From Phycisphaerales bacterium (GTDB lineage: Bacteria > Planctomycetota > Phycisphaerae > UBA1845), in NCBI GenBank assembly GCA_003597935.1, contig QZJT01000124.1, positions 62,001 through 126,000 of the forward strand: a DNA stretch of 64,000 nucleotides, given 5' to 3'. A program made the position numbers and the translations under genes. Below the pieces are notes generated by a model that ran no database searches, was not told where the DNA came from, and worked only from the letters and a program-made list of their open reading frames with translations. Shown here piece after piece: positions 30,197 through 40,099 of this stretch. Positions within the stretch are counted from its first letter, which is position 1; each line of letters opens with the position of its first letter.

Positions 30197-30730
30197 TTGA
30201 CGTCGAGGGACGATCCCAAAGCGCCGGGCCACGGGCCGACGCCGCGTGATCCCGTGAAGACCGTCCAGACGCTTACGTCGCTCCATCTGTCGCACCATCA
30301 GCGGGCGCAGTTGATCGAGCACGCCCTCGCGGCGTATCCGTTCGAGTGTTGCGGGCTGTTGCTGGGGCGGGTCCGCCGAGGCGCCGCCGTTGTCGAGCGG
30401 GTCATACCGGCCGCCAACATTGCCGAGGGCGATCGCTGCAAGCGTTTTCAGGTGGACTGGCGCACGCTGCTGGACGCTTATCGCCTGGCGCGGGTGGAAG
30501 CGCTTGAAGTCTTCGGCTCTTACCATTCCCATCCGGAAGGGCCGGTCCGGCCGAGCGTTCTGGATGAGCGTGAGGCACTGTCCGGGCACGTGTGCGTGAT
30601 CGTCGGGCCGGTCCTTCAGGCGGAGCCTCAGTGCGGCGCCTGGGTGCTGTCTCCGATGGGGACCATGACGGGTATCGATGTCATTCTCTCCGGCGACAGC
30701 GAGATCGCCACCGACGCGGATCACGTCTGA
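30197..30730 (+). CDS. JAMM/Mov34-type (M67) metallopeptidase
   Basis: YPFECCGLLLGRV...EALEVFGSYHSHPEGPVRPSVLDEREAL: E plus HSHP-x(n)-D JAMM motif. Confidence 0.85.
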   Translation: MTSRDDPKAPGHGPTPRDPVKTVQTLTSLHLSHHQRAQLIEHALAAYPFECCGLLLGRVRRGAAVVERVIPAANIAEGDRCKRFQVDWRTLLDAYRLARVEALEVFGSYHSHPEGPVRPSVLDEREALSGHVCVIVGPVLQAEPQCGAWVLSPMGTMTGIDVILSGDSEIATDADHV

Positions 30731-30884
30731 TGTCCGGCGGAAGGGTCGGACGGTGCCGCGGATGCTGCACCGCCCGCGTTTTTTTGAATCGACCAGCCGA
30801 TTCCGCTAAACTGCGTGAATCAGTCTTCAAGCCGCGGCGCCGTCGCGGCCGGTGTACTGGTTCCATGATCGAGGAGGAACGGAA

Positions 30885-31964
30885 ATGACGATCAGATGCC
30901 TGGCTTTGGGAGTGCTGCTCTGGGCCATCGCGCCGGTGGCGCAGGCGCAGTTGATGCTGGTGGACAGCGGCGGCGACCGCGTGATGCTGTTCGATCCCAA
31001 CGACGGGTCGGTGCTGGACGAGAACTGGCTGACCGACATCAACGCTCAGGGATGGGCCTTCACGACGCCCAAGGAGGCGACCATCGTGGACGGTGAGATC
31101 TGGGTAGCGGACCAGATCGAGGACGCGGTACACCGCTTCGACCCGGAACGTAACTTCCTGTCCAGCATCGAAACCGGGCCCAATGGGGCGCCGCTGGACA
31201 ACATCCGCAGCCTGGGGTTCGACGGGCAGACGGTCTACGTGGTCAACGCGGCCGGCCAGATCGGTAACGCGGTGGTCACCTACGACGCTGGCGGCAACAA
31301 CACCGGCTCCTTCGCGGTCAACGGAAGCTGTTTCGACGCCGAGGCCTTCGAGGGCGACGTGCTGGTGACCAACTCGACGACCCACGCCGTGCAGCGCTAC
31401 CGCAACGGGCAGTTCCTGGAAGATTTCGCCGTCGATCTCGATTTCGCCGAGCAACTGGTCGTCCTGCCGGACGGGACGGTGCTGGTGGCCAACGCCATCG
31501 CCCCGGCCGGCGAGCGCGGCCTCTACCACTACGAGCCGGACGGCGAGCTGATTACCTTCGTCGACGTGCAGTCGATCGGCAACCCGGTCGTCCGCGGCGG
31601 CTACCTGCTGGGCAACGGAAGCTACCTCGTCTCCTCCGGCGGCGGCATCTACACCGCCGAGCCGGACGGGCAGGGGGGGTACATCTTCACGAAGGTCTCC
31701 GACGCCGACGGACAGTACGTGACGACTCTGTCCACCGGGTGCGGCGAACGGGCCAGGCTGAAGGCCAGGTGCAAGCAGGGCGGCGAAAAAGTGGTCGGCA
31801 AGCTCAAACGGGCCGAGCCCAACACCGCCGTGACCTTCCGCCTCGACGGCGGCAACCCCCAGGGCGCTCAGACCAACAACGATGGCAAGGCGAAGACCCG
31901 GTGGAAAAACCAGCAGCCCGGTCCCCACGAGGTGACGGTGTGTGATCTAAGCGCCGAGTGCTGA
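30885..31964 (+). CDS. Secreted NHL/SMP-30-like beta-propeller with Cys-containing C-terminal domain
   Basis: Signal peptide MTIRCLALGVLLWAIAPVAQAQ; DSGGDRVMLFDPNDGSVL repeats; C-term CGERARLKARCKQGGEKVVGKLKRAEPNTAVTFRLDGGNPQGAQTNNDGKAKTRWKNQQPGPHEVTVCDLSAEC. Confidence 0.75.
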   Translation: MTIRCLALGVLLWAIAPVAQAQLMLVDSGGDRVMLFDPNDGSVLDENWLTDINAQGWAFTTPKEATIVDGEIWVADQIEDAVHRFDPERNFLSSIETGPNGAPLDNIRSLGFDGQTVYVVNAAGQIGNAVVTYDAGGNNTGSFAVNGSCFDAEAFEGDVLVTNSTTHAVQRYRNGQFLEDFAVDLDFAEQLVVLPDGTVLVANAIAPAGERGLYHYEPDGELITFVDVQSIGNPVVRGGYLLGNGSYLVSSGGGIYTAEPDGQGGYIFTKVSDADGQYVTTLSTGCGERARLKARCKQGGEKVVGKLKRAEPNTAVTFRLDGGNPQGAQTNNDGKAKTRWKNQQPGPHEVTVCDLSAEC

Positions 31965-32182
31965 CCCGCCCGGCGTCGGGTCGTCACACGGCGCGGGCGT
32001 TGCCCGCAACCGAAGACAAGAAGACGGAATGTTCGGCGCCGCAGCGGTGACCTTTGTCGGGAGCCGCCGCCAGACGGCGGCCTGCCCAGCAGCCGCGCCC
32101 GACCCGGCCGAATCTTCCGGACATGCGGTGCGTATCCATCGGTGCCGTTGGCTCGCCGGGCAACGTTGCGTAGAATGCGGGT

Positions 32183-32659
32183 GTGCGACCGACGGTATAC
32201 ATCGAGACGACGATCCCGTTGTACTACTGCGATGACCGACCAGCCCTGGCGGCGGACATCGCTCGGACTCGTGAGTGGTGGGACCGGGAACGGGGCAGCT
32301 ACGAGTGCTTTATTTCGTCGGTCGTAGTCGACGAACTGGCTTCGGGCAGCTATCCGACACAGTCCGATTGCCCGTCCCTGATCGAGCGTATTCCATCGCT
32401 GGCGGTCGAATCCAACGTGCTGGAAATCGCGGAGGCATACCGGGCGCGCAAGCTGATGCCCCACGATCCGGCCGCCGACGCGGTCCATCTTGCACTGGCG
32501 TCGTTTTATCGCATGGACTATCTGATCACCTGGAATTGTCGTCACCTCGCCAACGCGAACAAAACAAAGCACCTTGAGGTGCTGAACGTCCAGATGGGAC
32601 TATCGGTTCCCATTCTGGTGACGCCTTATATGCTGATGCCGATGGAGTCAGTCGAATGA
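32183..32659 (+). CDS. PIN-domain protein (VapC-like candidate toxin)
   Basis: VYIETTIPLYYCDDRP...SSVVVDELASG...DPAADAVHLALASFYRMDYLITWNCRHLAN: spaced acidic residues and WNCRHLAN as in PIN proteins. Confidence 0.82.
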   Translation: MRPTVYIETTIPLYYCDDRPALAADIARTREWWDRERGSYECFISSVVVDELASGSYPTQSDCPSLIERIPSLAVESNVLEIAEAYRARKLMPHDPAADAVHLALASFYRMDYLITWNCRHLANANKTKHLEVLNVQMGLSVPILVTPYMLMPMESVE

Positions 32660-32847
32660 GCGCGGACGGTCCCATCGTGGAAGAAGTCCGGCAACGCCGC
32701 CACGAGATCAGCGAGCGATTCGGACATGACCTGAAGGCGTATGCCGAGCACCTGAAGCGCGTCGAGGAGAAGTACCGTGACCAGGTGGTCAGCCAGATCA
32801 CGGTCGTGCCGTCCACGCCGAGGCAGCCGTCGCCGCCCCGGGCGTGA
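32656..32847 (+). CDS. Small charged protein overlapping the PIN gene (candidate antitoxin/partner)
   Basis: ATGA overlap with PIN ORF; MSADGPIVEEVRQRRHEISERFGHDLKAYAEHLKRVEEKYRDQVVSQ. Confidence 0.65.
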   Translation: MSADGPIVEEVRQRRHEISERFGHDLKAYAEHLKRVEEKYRDQVVSQITVVPSTPRQPSPPRA

Positions 32848-33045
32848 CGTCCGAGGGCAGACGCGGCCGGCCGGCGCGGGTGACGCCCGCAGACGGGCTT
32901 CACCCGCGGCTACAGCCCTCGGGCCGCTGCGCGGCAGCAGAGCGGGGCGGCTCCGTCGGGGATGTTGACCCTCCCACCCTCCGCGTCGTCTGCGTCCTCG
33001 GCGGCCTTCTTCTTCGCCCGCGCGATCGGCGCAGCGACCGCCGCG

Positions 33046-35247
33046 TCACGGCGGATTCTCCCGCTCCAGGATCTCGCGGGCGATCTGGGAGCATTGGCGC
33101 TGGCGGGCGGCGGCTTCGTTGAAGGCTTTTTCCAGGGATCGGGCGGGTTCGCCGTCCTTCCGGGCGGCTTCGTCGATGGCGGCGGTGCGGGCGTGGACGC
33201 GGTGCTGGGCGGCGCGGAGGAGCTTCAGCTCGGCGGAGGCCGGCAGCAGGGGGGGGGCGCCGTCGGGCGGCGGGCCGCCTCCGGGGGGGGGCTGCTGCTC
33301 GTTCTCCTGCTGCATGCGCTTGACGGCGTCGAGGAGCTGCTCGAGAGCGGCGATGATCTCAGCCTGCACGGCCTGAGTCAAAGGACCGAGTTGCAGGTCG
33401 CCCAGCCGCACGGCCACCGCGTCCATGTCCTCCGCCACCTGGCCCAGGATGCGCGGGAAGACCACGGTGGTCCCCTCCTCGTCGAGGACGTGGACGCAGG
33501 TCTCGGCGGCGCGGGCGAGCTGCTCCTGCCGGCGGGCGATGTCGGCCGCCTGGAGCCGGTCCGCCCGTGACAGGTTCTCCATGCCGATCTCGTTGAGGCT
33601 GGCGGTCGTTTCGTTGACGCCCTTCTGCCGGGCGAGCATGTCGCGGAAGCGGGCCTCCAGGTCGCGCAGGATCTCCTCACGTTCCTCCTTGCGCTTCTGG
33701 GCCAGTTCCTGTTCGAGTTGCTGCTTCGCCTGCTCCAGTGCGTCGATGGCGCGGTCCTGCTTGCGGGCGGCGTCTTCGGGGTTGTGTTGTTCCAGGTCTT
33801 CGGCGGCGCCGCGCATCTCCTGCTCGGCGCGGTTCAGGTCATCCTGGCCCGGGGTGGGCGGGTTCTGCCGATCCTGGCCGCCCTGCTGACCCTGTTGCCC
33901 GTGCTGACCTTGTTGACCCTGCTGTTCCAGTTGACCTTGTTGATCTTGTTGTCCTGGCTGGCCCTCCTGACCCTCCTGGTTTTCGCCGGATTCGCCGCCC
34001 TGGCGGTCCCGGTCCATCTGCTGGCTGAGCGCGCCGGCCTTGTCGGCGTTCTCCTCCTGCGCCCGAGCCTGATCCGCCCCCCCCCGGTCGCTTCGATCGA
34101 GCGACTCCTTCGCCCGCTCAAGTTCGTGCAGCGCCCGGCTGAGCTGCTCTTCCGCCTCCTGCTGCCGCCGCTGGGCCGACTCCGCATCGCTCTGCTCCAG
34201 CGCCTTTCCGGCCTGCGACATGCGCTGCGACGCGGACTTCAGCGATCGGGACGCTTCGCCGGCCGCCCGGCCTGCCGGCGACGGTTTCGCCTGCGGCCGT
34301 CCTTCCTGCGACTGCCCTTTTGTCGACTGCCCTTCCTCTGGCTGCCCGCCTTGCGGCGGCGCCTGATCGCCCGGTGGCGGTCCGTCCTGTCGCCGCGTGT
34401 TGTCGCTGCCCTGCGGCGACTCTGACTGATCCCGCCCGTCCGGCGCCGGCGCCGACCGGCCGTCCAGGCGCTGCGCTTCTTTGGCCAGTTCATCGACGTC
34501 ACGGGCGACGGCATCGGTCTGGTCGGCCAGCGCCTGCTGGCGCTCGGCGGCGGCGGGCGGTGGGCCGGTCGGCGCCTGCGATGGGTCCGCGCCGGGGGGG
34601 GGGTTCTGCGGGGCGGTCGGCGCGGCGTCTTGTGACAGTTGCTGCTGGCGGTTCAGCAGCGAGCGGACCCGCTCGATCGCCTGGTCCAGTTGCTGGCCGA
34701 GCCGTTTCCTGGCGGTGGCGTCGCCGCTGTCGGCCCGCAGCTCTTTTTCCCGGTTCAGGATGTCGCTCAGCTCCCTGCGGTATTCCTCCAGTTGCTGAAT
34801 CTGGCGGCGGCGCTCCTCGTTGTCCGTGTCGCGCTGCATCAGGATGGCCAGCACGCGCTCCAGCCCGGCCACCAGTTCCTCCTGCTGATCGCGGGCCTGG
34901 TGGAGCGCGCCGCCCTCGCCCAGCAGCCGAATCACCGCTTCGACGCGCTCCTGCACGCCCGCCTCGCCGATCTTCGTCAGCGCCCGTCTGAGCCGGGCGG
35001 CGCTTTCGGGCTCGGTCTCGGCAAGCTCTTCGCTGAGCCGGAACATGCGGTCGATCAGACGGTCGACGCGGTCACGGATGATCTCCTCCTTGCGCTGCAG
35101 GGGATGGATGGATCCCGGCTCGACGTCCTCCTGGGCGGGCGCGGGTGCGATGAAGAGCCATGCCATCGCCGCGCAAGCGGGCACGCGGATAAACGGTATC
35201 GGTTGTCTCGATCGCATGGGTTGTCTCGTATTCCGCGTCAACTGCAA
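33046..35247 (-). CDS. Secreted Gln-rich coiled-coil protein
   Basis: N-terminal hydrophobic signal; long charged helices and tract GQPGQQDQQGQLEQQGQQGQHGQQGQQGGQDRQ. Confidence 0.75.
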   Translation of the reverse strand: MQLTRNTRQPMRSRQPIPFIRVPACAAMAWLFIAPAPAQEDVEPGSIHPLQRKEEIIRDRVDRLIDRMFRLSEELAETEPESAARLRRALTKIGEAGVQERVEAVIRLLGEGGALHQARDQQEELVAGLERVLAILMQRDTDNEERRRQIQQLEEYRRELSDILNREKELRADSGDATARKRLGQQLDQAIERVRSLLNRQQQLSQDAAPTAPQNPPPGADPSQAPTGPPPAAAERQQALADQTDAVARDVDELAKEAQRLDGRSAPAPDGRDQSESPQGSDNTRRQDGPPPGDQAPPQGGQPEEGQSTKGQSQEGRPQAKPSPAGRAAGEASRSLKSASQRMSQAGKALEQSDAESAQRRQQEAEEQLSRALHELERAKESLDRSDRGGADQARAQEENADKAGALSQQMDRDRQGGESGENQEGQEGQPGQQDQQGQLEQQGQQGQHGQQGQQGGQDRQNPPTPGQDDLNRAEQEMRGAAEDLEQHNPEDAARKQDRAIDALEQAKQQLEQELAQKRKEEREEILRDLEARFRDMLARQKGVNETTASLNEIGMENLSRADRLQAADIARRQEQLARAAETCVHVLDEEGTTVVFPRILGQVAEDMDAVAVRLGDLQLGPLTQAVQAEIIAALEQLLDAVKRMQQENEQQPPPGGGPPPDGAPPLLPASAELKLLRAAQHRVHARTAAIDEAARKDGEPARSLEKAFNEAAARQRQCSQIAREILERENPP

Positions 35248-35266
35248 TCGTGATCCTGCAAATGAC

Positions 35267-35371
35267 CCGCTCCCTCACGGTCGCGGTTCGGATCGGCGGA
35301 GCCGCTTCCTTACGGTCGCGGTTCAGATCGGCGGAGCCGCTCCCTTACGGTCGCGGTTCGGATTGGCGACC
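35267..35371. repeat. Family D tandem repeat, 35 bp x3
   Basis: CCGCTTCCTTACGGTCGCGGTTCAGATCGGCGGAG-like units. Confidence 0.92.
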
Positions 35372-35428
35372 TTCGACCCTCGACTTTGGACCTTGGACCT
35401 TCGACCTTTCCCTTCCTGCGCCGCCGGC

Positions 35429-37576
35429 TCATTCGTCATCGAATACGTCCGACCCCTGGCGTTCGAGTTCGATCTGCGTTTCCCGGTTCAGTTCCTTCTG
35501 CAGACCGACGATGTCGCGCAGGAGGGTGAGCGCTTCCTGGTATCCCTCCCACTGGATCATATGCGCGAGGATCTGTCGCATCCTGCCGAGAATCTCGTTC
35601 AATGACGCGTCGATCGCGGCCGGGTCGTCGGCGGTTTCCAGCCGGCCGTAGCGGCGCAGGGCGTCGGCGGCGTTGGTGCAATCGCGGCGGGCCAGCGTCT
35701 CCAGCGGGGCGATGATGCCTTCGCCCAGCCGCGCCTGCTCCACGCCCGTGTCCAGGCCGTTCACGCGCATTTCGGCGAGGATCTGGGCGAATTTCTGGCC
35801 GATCACGCCGACCGCGCCGCCGAGGTTGCGCTGCAGTCGCTCGACCGGGGCGACCGCCTCGGACCATGCGGCCGCGTCGGTGATCCGGCCCTCCTCGCCC
35901 ACCACCGTCAGGAACCGCCGCTGTACGTCCTCCTGCTGATCCAGCAGGCGCTCGAACTCCAGGCGGTATTCCTGCTCGCGGCGGGCCAGTTCCGCCAGCA
36001 GTTCTTCCCGCGTCACGATGCGGAAGACGCGCGGATCGGACGCCGCCACGTTCGGGCCGGAGACGTCGTCGAAGTCCGCCGCCCGCAGCGTCAGTGTCAG
36101 CCGTTCGCCGGGCGAGACGCCCTCATCGTGCAGGGGCAGTTCGATGCTCGCGCGGGCGTGGGTGACGCCGGGCGTGAAACCCCTGGGGACGATCGTTCGC
36201 GTCGAGGGCGCGTTCTTCTGAACGTCCACCTGCAATTCGATCGTCGCGATGCCATAGGTGTCGGCCACTTCCACGTCCGCGATCAACCGCGCCTCGGGGG
36301 TGAGCATCTCCCCTGCGCCGGGCGTGACGAGGCGGACGGTGGGCGGCTCATCGGGCTGGATGCGGATCGCAAAGCGCACCGGCCGCCTATTGGTCAGCCC
36401 CCCGGCGTCGGTGAGGGCGAAATGGCACGTCGTGGATTCGTACACCGTAAGCTCGGCCCGCCATGTGCCTTCGATCGGCGACGCCTGCGACAGTTCCTCG
36501 TCGCCGGCCATGAGCACGGCCGAGACCACCGGCGCCTGCGTGCGGATGGTGATGGCCACGTGGCTGCCGGGCAGCGTCTGGACGGCGCGGCGGCCGTCGG
36601 CGAGCGTGAAGGGTTCCAATCGGGCGTATCCGGGCGGCGTGACGTCGATCCGCGACCATGCCACGCGCGGGCGTTCGGCCAGCTTCGCCGGATACCAGGG
36701 CGTGCGGTCATCGCCGCCTTGCAGGTGGAACTCGAAGTCCTCGCGGGCGTTTTTCACCACGTACCGCAGGCCGAAATCGCCGACCGCAGTCATCGTCTCG
36801 CGCCCCTTGCGGCCGGAGGCGGTGCGGAAGACGAAGTCCGCCTGCCGTGGCATGACGCCCTCGACCTGGGCCGTGATCGGCAGGTCATCGCCGATCGCGC
36901 CGCGCAGCACGCCGTCTTCCAGTTGGACGTGGATGTGCGTGCGCTTGGGCCAGGGCACGTCCCGCAGCAGGACGTTTCGGCTGAACCACAGCGAGACAAC
37001 GTCCGGGGCCAGCGCGGCGAACAAACTGACGACCAGAACCATGGCGCCGAGGGCGGCGCCGCTGCGGTGGAAGCGGCGCGACGTGACGGGTCCGGCGAAA
37101 TCAAGACCGGCGGCGGCGTGGTTGGCACGAGCGATGGTGTCGGCGGCCAGGGCGCGCGAGTTGGTGGCAGGATCGCCGATGTCGCCGGTGGAGAACCGCA
37201 GGGCGGAGATCAACAGCGACGCCAGTTCGGGACGAACCGACTCGACCAGTCGGGCAGCGTCGCCGGGGGCGAGGGGCTTGCGCCAGGGGTGGATGACGCG
37301 CCGCCAGGCGATGAGTGCGGTGACCGCCATCACGATGGTGGAGACGAGACCGCGGATGCTCCACTCGACGTGGAACGAATAATCGAGCAGCAACTGGATG
37401 GCGCACAGTCCCAGGGCGGCGGCCGCCAGCCAGGCGAAGCCCTCGACGACGACGTAGGTACGCGCGCGGCGCAGGAGGCCCGCGAGTCCGTCGGTGACGG
37501 TCGCGCTGAGCCGCGGCAGCGGGGCGTGCTCCGGGGGGCGGGAAGTGAGGGGCGCGTCAGTCATGGCCGGCGGCAA
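35429..37576 (-). CDS. DUF4175-like membrane protein
   Basis: N-terminal TM helices (FAWLAAAALGLCAIQLLLDY; LVSTIVMAVTALIAW; GAALGAMVLVVSLFAALAP) then Ig-like region and coiled coil; adjacent to the Gln-rich protein. Confidence 0.75.
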   Translation of the reverse strand: MPPAMTDAPLTSRPPEHAPLPRLSATVTDGLAGLLRRARTYVVVEGFAWLAAAALGLCAIQLLLDYSFHVEWSIRGLVSTIVMAVTALIAWRRVIHPWRKPLAPGDAARLVESVRPELASLLISALRFSTGDIGDPATNSRALAADTIARANHAAAGLDFAGPVTSRRFHRSGAALGAMVLVVSLFAALAPDVVSLWFSRNVLLRDVPWPKRTHIHVQLEDGVLRGAIGDDLPITAQVEGVMPRQADFVFRTASGRKGRETMTAVGDFGLRYVVKNAREDFEFHLQGGDDRTPWYPAKLAERPRVAWSRIDVTPPGYARLEPFTLADGRRAVQTLPGSHVAITIRTQAPVVSAVLMAGDEELSQASPIEGTWRAELTVYESTTCHFALTDAGGLTNRRPVRFAIRIQPDEPPTVRLVTPGAGEMLTPEARLIADVEVADTYGIATIELQVDVQKNAPSTRTIVPRGFTPGVTHARASIELPLHDEGVSPGERLTLTLRAADFDDVSGPNVAASDPRVFRIVTREELLAELARREQEYRLEFERLLDQQEDVQRRFLTVVGEEGRITDAAAWSEAVAPVERLQRNLGGAVGVIGQKFAQILAEMRVNGLDTGVEQARLGEGIIAPLETLARRDCTNAADALRRYGRLETADDPAAIDASLNEILGRMRQILAHMIQWEGYQEALTLLRDIVGLQKELNRETQIELERQGSDVFDDE

Positions 37577-37885
37577 TGGTCACAAGTGCAGAGAACAAGA
37601 GGCCAACGGCGTTATCCTCAGAGTCATTCACCATTCTGCCGATCACACAGGCCAAACCCCCGTTGCGGCCCAACGCCACCCGCCCGACCGGTGGGACACA
37701 TGTCAATCTCTTCGGGGCAGTCCGCGTCGTCGAAGTCCCCCGGCTTCGCGTTCACCGCGTGCTCGAACTTGCGCTCTGCCGCCGTCATGGGGTGAAGTCC
37801 ATCGCACGAACGCGCGGCCGCGCAGCGCATCGCGTGGACGATTCCTGGCCCTCGAGGTGTCCTTGCAGGCAATCGGTCACAGACA

Positions 37886-37969
37886 TGCGGATGAGAGGAA
37901 TCGAACCTCCACGGGGTTGCCCCCACAGGCACCTGAAGCCTGCGCGTCTGCCAGTTCCGCCACATCCGC
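37886..37969 (-). tRNA. tRNA-Leu (anticodon CAG)
   Basis: Minus strand GCGGATGTGGCGGAACTGGCAGACGCGCAGGCTTCAGGTGCCTGTGGGGGCAACCCCGTGGAGGTTCGATTCCTCTCATCCGCA: acceptor pairs GCGGATG/CATCCGC, anticodon loop TTCAGGT, variable arm, T-loop TTCGATT. Confidence 0.95.
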
Positions 37970-38133
37970 TACACAGCCGCGGGCATCCTGTCTGTGCCCG
38001 CGTGCTGCGGGCTTCCTGCCCGCGCCATCGCGCTGCACGCATCCGGTTTCCGCCCGTCTGATACGGGCACCCTGCCGGCCAGGCCATCCCGCACCATCGC
38101 GGGCTGAATCACCCTGCGCGATCCGGCGCCACC

Positions 38134-38166
38134 AGCGAGCCACGTGGCTACAGCCCGCGCGGAGTC
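38134..38166 (+). repeat. Family A palindromic repeat
   Basis: AGCGAGCCACGTGGCTACAGCCCGCGCGGAGTC. Confidence 0.8.
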
Positions 38167-38311
38167 TCTGCTTCGGACGTCGCTACGAATCGCGCACGGT
38201 CATTGAGAACGGCGCACTGCGAGGCGTCCCGCAAGACGCGGCGACCCGTCTCTTGCGAAGCAGCATTCTGCAAGGCGGCTGCGGTGATGTCAAGCTGAAC
38301 GCCCCCGCTCG

Positions 38312-38520
38312 TCACCCGGCCGGGTGCGTGACTGATGCGGCGAGGCTGAGAATACGCTCCGCTGTGCGTGTGCCACCGGCATCTTGCCGGTTGTCGCGGC
38401 GAAGCCGCGAGTGGCGTCCTGGAAGGCCATGCCCACCGGCTGGAAGCCGGTGCCACACCGAATGGCCGCCCGCCGCAAGTGTCGTGCGCCCTCACCCGGC
38501 CCGTTTTGGCGCTGCCCGGC
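38312..38520 (-). repeat. Dispersed composite repeat copy 2 (inverted)
   Basis: Reverse complement aligns over the same landmarks: CGACACTTGCGGCGGGCGGCCATTCGGTGTGGCACCGG...CGACAACCGGCAAGATGCCGGTGGCACACGCACAGCGGAGCGTATTCTCAGCCTCGCCGCATCAGTCACGCACCC. Confidence 0.85.
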
Positions 38521-38585
38521 CGCGGGCCTATAATCGCTGCCGCTTGCCGTTCCTGCCGGACCAGCGTCGGATCGGGGTCGATCCT

Positions 38586-39152
38586 GTGGAAGCCGAAGTC
38601 ATTCTCACCGCTCGGCGATTCCGGATCGAACGCCGCGTCTACCGGGACCGCGACGGCGCGCCGTTCACCTGGGAGGTGGTGGTCCACCCGGGGGCGGTGC
38701 TGGTGCTGCCGGTCCTGGACGACGGACGGATCGTGATGATCCGCCAGGTGCGGCGGGCGGTGGACGAAGAGCTTTGGGAATTGCCGGCCGGCACGCGCGA
38801 ACCGGACGAGCCGCCGGAGGTCACGGCCGGGCGGGAATTGATCGAGGAAACCGGCTATCGAGCGAGCCGCATCGAGCCGTTGATCGCTTTTTACACCTCA
38901 CCCGGCGTGATGACCGAACTCATGCACACCTATGTCGCCACGGGGCTGGAACACGTCGGCCAGCGGCTCGAGCCGGCCGAGAGGATCGAGACCGAGGTGC
39001 TCAGCCCGCAGACCGTACATAACATGCTGGTGTCCGGCCGCATCCGCGACGGCAAGACCATCGCAGCCTTGGCGGCGTACCTGCTGCGAAACGGCGCGGC
39101 CGGGCCGTACGAAGTCAATACCCGGCCGCCAGGCGGGATGGGACCTTTTTGA
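38586..39152 (+). CDS. NUDIX hydrolase (ADP-ribose pyrophosphatase-like); GTG start proposed
   Basis: NUDIX box GTREPDEPPEVTAGRELIEETGY. Confidence 0.9.
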   Translation: MEAEVILTARRFRIERRVYRDRDGAPFTWEVVVHPGAVLVLPVLDDGRIVMIRQVRRAVDEELWELPAGTREPDEPPEVTAGRELIEETGYRASRIEPLIAFYTSPGVMTELMHTYVATGLEHVGQRLEPAERIETEVLSPQTVHNMLVSGRIRDGKTIAALAAYLLRNGAAGPYEVNTRPPGGMGPF

Positions 39153-40069
39153 TGAGCTGGCAGGATCGAGAATACGCCCGCCGGGACGTCGGCGGTTGGG
39201 GTCGCGGCGGCGGCGCCGCCACCGCGCTCAGCGGATTCGGCCGCGGCAGCGTGGTGACGGTGCTGATCGTCGCCAACGTGGTCGTCTTCATGCTCCAGTC
39301 GCAGGCTGTTCTGGCCTGGGGCCTGCTGATCCCGCAGCGCGTCGTCGCCCACGGCGAGGTGTGGCGGCTGGTGACGGCCACGTTCCTTCACGCAGACTTC
39401 CCCCACATCTTCTTCAACATGTTCGGGCTGTACATGTTCGGTCGGCTGGTCGAGTCCCGCTGGGGTGCGAGGGCGACGCTCGGCCTGTACCTGATCTGCG
39501 GCGTCCTGGCCAACGTGGTGCTGACCGCCTCGGCCTACGTCGGGTTCCTGCCCATCCGGGCCAGCGCCCTGGGCGCGTCGGGGTGCGTGCTGGCCGTGCT
39601 CGGCGCCGCCGCGGTGCTGTTCCCGCACGAAGTATTCCTGGTCATGGGCGTCATTCCCGCCCGTCTGCGCACGCTCGCCCTCGTCTACGGCGCCGGCTAC
39701 GTGTACAACGTGGTCAACCAGGGATCGAACTACGGCGGAGACCTTTGTCACCTGGTGGGACTGGTTGGCGGCGCCTGGTGGGCGTGGCGCGGGCGATCCT
39801 GGTGGGATATCCGGCGTCGGGCGGCGTTTTTCGGCCGCGGGCAGGGGGTGGACGGCTCGCAGCCGGGCCGCCGGGAGGCCAGGGGGTCGTTTCGCGAACG
39901 CGTCCGCCAGCGGGAGGTTGACCAGCAGGCCGTGGACCGGATCCTGAAGAAGGTCCACGACTACGGCGTCCATTCGCTGACCGAGGCGGAAAAACGGACG
40001 CTGCTGCAGGCGACGGAGCGTTTGCAGGCGGCAGATCGCGGCGTCCGTGGCGCGGAGCGCTTGCCATAG
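39149..40069 (+). CDS. Rhomboid-family intramembrane serine protease
   Basis: WRLVTATFLHADFPHIFFNMFGLYMFGRLVE; catalytic-type GASGCVLAVLG and NYGGDLCHLVGLVGG. Confidence 0.9.
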   Translation: MMSWQDREYARRDVGGWGRGGGAATALSGFGRGSVVTVLIVANVVVFMLQSQAVLAWGLLIPQRVVAHGEVWRLVTATFLHADFPHIFFNMFGLYMFGRLVESRWGARATLGLYLICGVLANVVLTASAYVGFLPIRASALGASGCVLAVLGAAAVLFPHEVFLVMGVIPARLRTLALVYGAGYVYNVVNQGSNYGGDLCHLVGLVGGAWWAWRGRSWWDIRRRAAFFGRGQGVDGSQPGRREARGSFRERVRQREVDQQAVDRILKKVHDYGVHSLTEAEKRTLLQATERLQAADRGVRGAERLP

Positions 40070-40099
40070 CCCCACCCGGCCGGCAAGAATCACAAGACG

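Noticed and set aside
37494-38585. N-terminal extension of the NUDIX ORF (starting 37494)
   Set aside because: Would read through a tRNA gene (opposite strand) and dispersed repeats; NUDIX homology starts near 38586.
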